Translations under genes and position numbers: made by a program
Source of the DNA: Saururus chinensis
Taxonomy: Eukaryota; Streptophyta; Magnoliopsida; Piperales; Saururaceae
Reading direction: 5' to 3'
Assembly: GCA_035235625.1 (NCBI GenBank)
Contig: CP141143.1
Span: 43,819,178 to 43,883,177 of the forward strand
Length of the DNA stretch: 64,000 nucleotides
Notes under the pieces: model-generated
The model's database searches: none
Told to the model about the DNA's origin: nothing
The model's input: the letters and a program-made list of their open reading frames with translations, nothing else
Part shown: positions 59,270-64,000 of the stretch, one piece after another
How the letters are laid out: each line of letters opens with the position of its first letter
How positions within the stretch are numbered: the first letter of the stretch is position 1

Positions 59270-59807
59270 TCATATAACCGAGTGACTGCCACTGCCTATT
59301 TTGGGCTTTGGGCAAGTGGAGACAGAGTGGTTTGGGCGTCCGCAGAGTAGGCATCTGTCGCCTCCGAGGTACCTATCTTGCGGAGGTGCCAAAATCCTAA
59401 GGGATTGTTGGGCCTCATACTCACCCTCTTCAAGCGCATCTACTGCCATGATGGGCATCTACAAGTCCCAAGATTGGAGTTCTTCCACCACGGTGAAGGA
59501 CCATTCCCTCCTGGGTCCATCCACCCGACTTTTTGCCTCATCATCATCACAGGGCTCTTCTTCCGAAGGAGTCATGGATGAGTCGGATATGACGTGTACT
59601 TCTACTCCGTTATCACCAGGGGGCGTGACAGGGGTGTAAGAAAAATACTCTTCCACTACATCACGAGGTGTAGGGGAAGGGTACACCTCCACCACGTCGC
59701 TCGGTGACGTCAGGGTAAAAATCACATCAATGTCTGTTGATATCACAATAAGGGTGTTGGCGGCCCGACTTTCTTCCTTGCTACTATCTACGGACGTAGT
59801 AGGAGAG
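59270..59807 (-). pseudogene. Leader reading frame with CCHC zinc knuckle upstream of gag
   Basis: Minus-strand frame of about 180 codons with one in-frame TAG (59461-59459, fits a CAG codon). The first part is acidic and Ser/Thr/Pro-rich ('PSDVVEVYPSPTPRDVVEEY', 'SMTPSEEEPCDDDEAKSRVD'). After the stop it reads 'VDALEEGEYEAQQSL', then a perfect CCHC knuckle CLLCGRPNHSVSTC. It ends 205 bases before the gag ATG on the same strand. The start is missing because a Tat LTR begins at 59808. It is not a normal part of Tekay elements known to me. It could be a captured gene, an extra gag-like frame, or a piece of another element. No function is assigned. Confidence 0.5.
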
Positions 59808-61037
59808 TGATGCACTGAAATAATATTTAATTAAATGTTCTCATATTTTTAATTGCAATCCTATTTTGTGTTAATTCATTGCTGATTTGGGTTATTTATG
59901 TTTTGAATAAGTTAGTTGGACCTTAATTGAGTTTACATGTCTAAACAGGCTTTAACAGGATCTAAGTAGAAGAGGAAGTAAAGCCCATCTATCCAAAGCT
60001 ATTTGAAAGTCAAGAATGGGCCCCTAATGGTCTAAACATGCATGGAATGGTCAAATACAACCTTGTGGACCCGTTTGATTTGAGATTTGTATGAAGAGAA
60101 CTAAATTAGGAAAGAAGTTGATTCGGACAGATTGACAGAGCCTTAGTATTTCGATCATATCTTTTTGTGTATAATTCTGTGGCTACAAGTATTATTTCAG
60201 GAAGAAATTCCAAATTCTGAAGATTAATGGGTCGAATTCGGCATGAAAAGAGACAGCTAGTAAACTAACCCGAGGCCAACACATGAAGAATATTTTCATT
60301 GATTATGATTGATACACATAAGGAAAGACAAGGAGGCTAATTGGTTAACTAAAGGAAGATTCAAAGATACTTATTTGCTAAATAAATCATTAATTTATTT
60401 AGTATCTAATCGTTGCCAAAGAAGCAACCAATCAGGCAATCAATCAGGATGCAATCTAGAGATATAATTTTACTTTCCTCTTTGAAGCAACTTCTTCTAT
60501 TCCTATAAATAGAGGGGTGGACGTGATAGATGGAGGATCCCCTCCTCTTTAGAGCTCTCCTCTCCTATTTCTTCTCTCATTTTGTAATTTTGTTTTTAGT
60601 TTTATTGTAATGGCTTTCTAAAGCTCTCAAGCTAAGGCTAGAGATGATTTACATAGAAATCTTTAAGAGACAATTATTTTTATCCTTCATCTATCCAAAG
60701 CATTTCAATTTTTATTTTCAATTTTAATGTTCATATCTTCCAGTTAGATAGAATTTTTATTCCATTCTAACTGAGATAACATGATACATGAATAACATCA
60801 TTAGATGTTACAATGATCCTTAATGCCTTAGTGTTTTCTCATCTCGATTTCTTGACTCTATATTGCCTCAACACTCTTCTACTCTTTCTTTCTTAATCTT
60901 TCCTTTCTTTATTTCTTTGTAACCATTTTCTTTGTTGCACAAGTCTTTCCCTGTGGATCGACCTTGTCTACTATAATTGGCAAGTAAAACAAATCTGAAT
61001 TTGACTTCTTCATAGTCTTGGTTCAGACGTAACAACA
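59808..61037 (+). repeat. 5' LTR (1230 bp) of the Tat-type element
   Basis: Starts TGATGCACTGAAATAAT and ends GTTCAGACGTAACAACA, with TG...CA ends. The same ends occur in the solo copy with its own target duplication, so both borders are well fixed. A possible TATA box (CTATAAATAGAGG at about 60503) is followed by a likely RNA start region. Confidence 0.9.
60500..60513 (+). promoter_or_regulatory. Candidate LTR TATA box
   Basis: CCTATAAATAGAGG matches the plant TATA consensus TATAAATA, at about 695 bases into the LTR, where a U3 promoter is expected. Inference from sequence and position only. Confidence 0.55.
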
Positions 61038-61041
61038 AAAT

Positions 61042-61059
61042 TGGCGTCGTTGCCGGGGA
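61042..61059 (+). other. Primer-binding site, tRNA-Asp type
   Basis: TGGCGTCGTTGCCGGGGA, four bases after the LTR. It is complementary to the 3' end of plant tRNA-Asp (TGGCGCCGTTGCCGGGG) with one mismatch. This primer is usual in Tat and Athila elements. Confidence 0.88.
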
Positions 61060-61409
61060 TTGCAACGTGTGACAAAAATCCGTTACGAAAAAGAAACTCA
61101 CTCTAACTTTACTAATTCTCTAACTTTTATTTATGCACACTAACTCTTTAAATTCAGTCATTTACTTTATGTCATTTACTTTTAGTACTTAAATTCTGTA
61201 ATTTTTCTTTTTTTTGAGACCGGAGGCACTACCCACGTTACTACCGAAAATTTTTCGGGATCAAACGTGTACCTTGATAGTGCCTTTGGCCTTATTTTAC
61301 AATTTTAATTTTTGTCCATTAACTTCTAACTCTCTAACTTTTTATATTTTATCATTTGATTTTTGCACTTTTACTTTTTGTTACCAAAAAAAAAAAAATT
61401 TGTTGTTGC

Positions 61410-62639
61410 ATGTTCACATGGGTGCGTAATAATTCTGGACGATTGAAAAGACTGAACAAGTCTTTTGAAAATTCTCTCTATTTTGATACAATGGAGGATC
61501 TAAGAACTAATGAGGAACTAAGAAGTGATAATGGAGATAATAATGCACAAAATATTCAAGTTAAAACCTTGCGTGATTATTTGCAACCAACTAGATCAAG
61601 TTCTCCTTCTTGCATAATTTTTTCAACTAATGTGGGTGGTTTTGAACTCAAGCCGGGTGTAATTCAATTACTACCCAAATTTCATGGCTTAGATTCGGAA
61701 AGCCCATATTTACATTTAAAAGAGTTTGAAGAGGTTTGTGCAACTTTGCAAAACCAAAATGTTTCAAATGATGTTATTAGATTAAAACTCTTTCTATTTT
61801 CTTTAAAGGAAAAAGCAAAAAATTGGTTGAATTCTTTGAAGCCAAGATCCATTGGAACATGGAAAGAAATGCAAAGAGAATTTTTGAAAAAGTTTTTCCC
61901 CACCCATAGAACTAATACACTTAGAAAGAACATCATGAATTTTTCACAAAAAGAAAATGAGACTTTCTTTCAATGTTGGGAAAGATTTAAAGAACTTTTA
62001 TTGTTGTGCCCACATCATAGATATGAAACATGGCGTACAATTAGTTTCTTTTATAATGGCTTGACTTCTCAAATGAGGCAATTTGTTGAAATGATGTGTA
62101 ATGAAGAGTTTTTGAGTAAAGAACCTGAGGAAGCATTGGACTATTTTGATGTGTTAGCTGAAAATACTCAATCATGGGAAGATTCTAATGAATTTGAAAG
62201 TAGTAATAAGATCAAATCTAATTGGACAACTAAGGGAGGCATGTACCTTCTTAAAGTAGAGGATGATGTAAAAGCAAAAATTACAAGTTTAACTAGAAAA
62301 GTTGAGGCTATGGAAATTCATAGGGAAAACATATCTAAAGCTTCTCAAAAAGCACAAGATATTTGTAATATATGTGAGAGTGATGGACACCAAACACAAG
62401 ATTGTCCAACAATCCCTGCTTTTCAAGAGGTGCTGCATACTAAAGCAAATGCTATGAATACCTACAAAAGGTCTTTTTCTTCTCCTTATTCTGAAACTTA
62501 TACTCGTAATTGGAGAAATCATCCCAACTTTAGTTGGAGAAATGAGTCTAATGTGCAGGTACCCCCTTCTTCCTCAAATTATGTTCCACCACATAAGAAG
62601 ATTCTTCAAGACACATTGCAAACATTCATGCAAAGTTAA
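61410..62639 (+). pseudogene. gag: Tat-type gag
   Basis: In-frame ATGs at 61410 (MFTWVRNNSGRLKRL) and 61491 (MEDLRTNEELRSD) are both possible starts. The arginine/lysine-rich run after the first favours it. The gag domain spans residues ~70-250: 'GFELKPGVIQLLPKFHGLDS', 'LHLKEFEEVCATLQ', 'LFLFSLKEKAKNWLNSL', 'WKEMQREFLKKFFPTHRTN' and 'FFQCWERFKELLLLCPHH'. A degenerate CCHC knuckle CNICESDGHQTQDC lies near residue 330. The frame ends at TAA 62637-62639, then continues in frame, so this stop is a mutation. The product is a nucleic-acid-binding particle protein. Confidence 0.87.
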
Positions 62640-63800
62640 GCAACAATCAATAACCAAACAATGCAAGCCATCAATGACTTGAAGACTTCTATCACTCAAT
62701 TGACCGCAGCTTTGAGCACTCAAGAGAAAGGGAAGTTTCCTTCTCAACCTCAACCAAATCCTAAAGGTTAATTTGTAATTGAAAATTTAAATTCTTCAAG
62801 TTCACAAGAAGAGCATGCTAAGTCCATCACTATTTTGAGAAATGGAAAAGTTATTAACAAAGACATTCCAATGAAGGTTGTTGAACCTAAGGAGTCTTTG
62901 AATTCAAAACATGGTGATGAACTTAACAACTCTGATTGTGTTGCTCCAATTCCTCCTCCTTTTCCTCAAAGATTACAATCTTCTTCTAAATTGGTACCAA
63001 ATGGTGACATTCTTGAAATTTTCAAACAAGTGAAAATTAACATTCCTCTCTTAGATGCTATTAAACAAATCCCATCTTATGCTAAATTTTTGAAAGACCT
63101 TTGTACAATCAAGCGTAAGCTACATGTACAAAAGAAGGCATTTTTGACAGAACAAGTAAGTGCAATTTTGCAACAAAACACCCCACCCAAATATAAAGAT
63201 CCTGGTTGTCCAACCATATCTTGTATAATTGGAAATTATAGAATTAAAAAAGCTTTGCTTGATCTTGGGGCAAGTGTTAATCTCTTACCTTATTCTGTTT
63301 ATGAGCAATTAGGTCTAGCGGATTTGAAACCTACTAACATAACACTTCAACTTGCTGACCACTCAATCAAAAGGCCAACAGGAATAGTGGAAGATGTCCT
63401 TGCTTAAGTGGACAAATTTTATTTTCTAGTGGACTTCATTGTTTTAGACACACATTCAGTTTCAAATGCATCTTCTCAAATCCCTATGATTTTAGGTCGT
63501 CCATTCCTTGCTACATCTAATGCTCTAATAAATTGTCAGAATGGAGTGATGAGGCTTTCTTTTGGGAACTTGACATGTGAGTTAAATATATTTAATGCCA
63601 GTAGACAACCATCAGACTTTGATGAAACTTTTGAGGTTGACATGGTTGAGAGTTTAGTGGAGGATGCCTTTCCTTTTATTTATTCTAATGATCCACTAAA
63701 TATTTGCTTAACTTACTCTGATTTGATTAGAATTGATAAAGAGAAGATAATTACTTTTAAGGATCCCTGGATGAGTTTAGATGGAGGTGTGTCTGGCTAA
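62640..63800 (+). pseudogene. pro: Tat-type protease region ending without RT
   Basis: Same frame as gag with further TAA stops at about 62769-62771 (KG-stop-FVI, fits CAA) and 63405-63407. Conserved blocks are 'SITILRNGKVI', 'IPLLDAIKQIPSYAKFLKD', 'CPTISCIIGNYRIKKALLDL', active site 'LLDLGASVNLLPYSVYEQLG' (clade form DLGAS) and 'PMILGRPFLATSNALINCQ'. In autonomous relatives RT follows soon after. Here the frame ends at TAA 63798-63800 after 'FKDPWMSLDGGVSG' and no RT motif is seen. Confidence 0.85.
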
Positions 63801-64000
63801 AGACACTAAACTTAGCGCTCTTTAGAGGCAACCCACTTTTGGTTTTGATAGTTATTTTTGTTTAATAGTTAGTTTTTTTTTCTTTAGTTTTTATCTCTTA
63901 TTTCCTCTTTTCTTAGATTAGACATTGCATTTGTTTTTTTTTATACATTGAGGACAATGTTTAGTTTAGGTTTGGGGGTATAGAAAGAGATTTTTCTTTC
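63801..64000 (+). other. Post-coding spacer with Tat/Athila 3' signature
   Basis: CTTTAGAGGCAACCCA at about 63819, ATTGAGGACAATGT at 63947-63960 and GTTTGGGGGTA at 63970-63980. Similar strings follow the coding region in Tat/Athila elements from my knowledge of the group. Finding them directly after the protease argues that pol is absent. Confidence 0.6.

Larger units (their letters stand above)
52753..59807 (-). mobile_element. Chromovirus (Tekay/Del-like) retrotransposon, well preserved, minus strand
   Basis: Order on the minus strand: an upstream zinc-knuckle frame, gag, protease, RT, RNase H, integrase with chromodomain-like tail, and the 3' LTR (54582-52753). The coding part is related to the element at 17441-27307 but has only four in-frame stops. 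The 5' LTR and primer site are not seen, because a Tat element begins at 59808. Confidence 0.88.
59808..64000 (+). mobile_element. Tat-type Ty3/gypsy element, 5' part, probably non-autonomous
   Basis: 5' LTR, tRNA-Asp primer site, gag with knuckle, aspartic protease region, then a stop and a terminal-type spacer instead of RT. The gag and protease motifs are those of the Tat/Athila clade. The 3' LTR lies beyond the window. Three in-frame stops divide gag-protease. The same LTR family occurs solo at 46450 and as a fragment at 9020. Confidence 0.87.

Noticed and set aside
1..64000. rRNA, tRNA or organellar DNA
   Set aside because: No cloverleaf-type genes, rRNA motifs or chloroplast/mitochondrial genes were recognised. 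The only tRNA-related strings are retroelement primer sites.

Overview
This is nuclear DNA of a seed plant, most likely an angiosperm. It is a gene-poor, repeat-packed stretch of the pericentromeric or interstitial heterochromatin kind. The evidence is plant-type Ty3/gypsy chromoviruses, a Tat-type element with a tRNA-Asp primer site, a Ty1/copia element, En/Spm (CACTA) DNA-transposon sequence and a roughly 318-bp satellite. I found no intact host gene and cannot name the species. The only host-gene similarity is a broken fragment of PRMT5 (protein arginine methyltransferase 5).

Layout. A truncated reverse-strand LTR lies at 1-742. A satellite array with a period of about 310-324 bp occupies most of 905-13669. 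Its middle block (5571-9019) is inverted relative to the flanks. One inversion boundary falls in a gypsy gag-protease remnant (3562-5570) and the other at a 140-bp scrap of a Tat LTR (9020-9160). A plus-strand gypsy element with a short LTR (13670-17440) is cut off in integrase and joins directly to the truncated 3' LTR of a large minus-strand chromovirus (17441-27307). From 27.3 to 30.5 kb there are mirrored purine and pyrimidine arms, CACTA-like subterminal repeats, a G-rich block and C/T-rich minisatellite. A complete but decayed copia element with a GTCAT target-site duplication and unusual TA...CA LTR ends sits at 30515-35451.

From 35.5 to 44.4 kb is CACTA-derived DNA. It holds a six-exon transposase-associated (Ptta/En/Spm, TNP1-like) pseudogene, a captured PRMT5 fragment with original splice junctions, and a 3' terminal repeat region ending CTATAGTG at 44413. 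A 2.8-kb solo LTR (target duplication CTAAT) sits in one PRMT5 intron. The satellite resumes at 44414-52751, interrupted by a second copy of the same 2.8-kb LTR (44871-49102), which itself contains a Tat solo LTR (46450-47828, target duplication CATAT). A well-preserved minus-strand chromovirus follows (52753-59807), with an extra zinc-knuckle reading frame upstream of gag. The right edge (59808-64000) is the 5' LTR and gag-protease part of a Tat element that seems to lack reverse transcriptase and integrase.

How it fits together. The satellite is probably the oldest layer, with insertions and recombination stacked on it. Polyproteins are given domain by domain. All except the long integrase frame of the 52.8-59.8 kb chromovirus contain stops or frameshifts, most of them C-to-T or G-to-A changes as expected for methylated, silenced copies.
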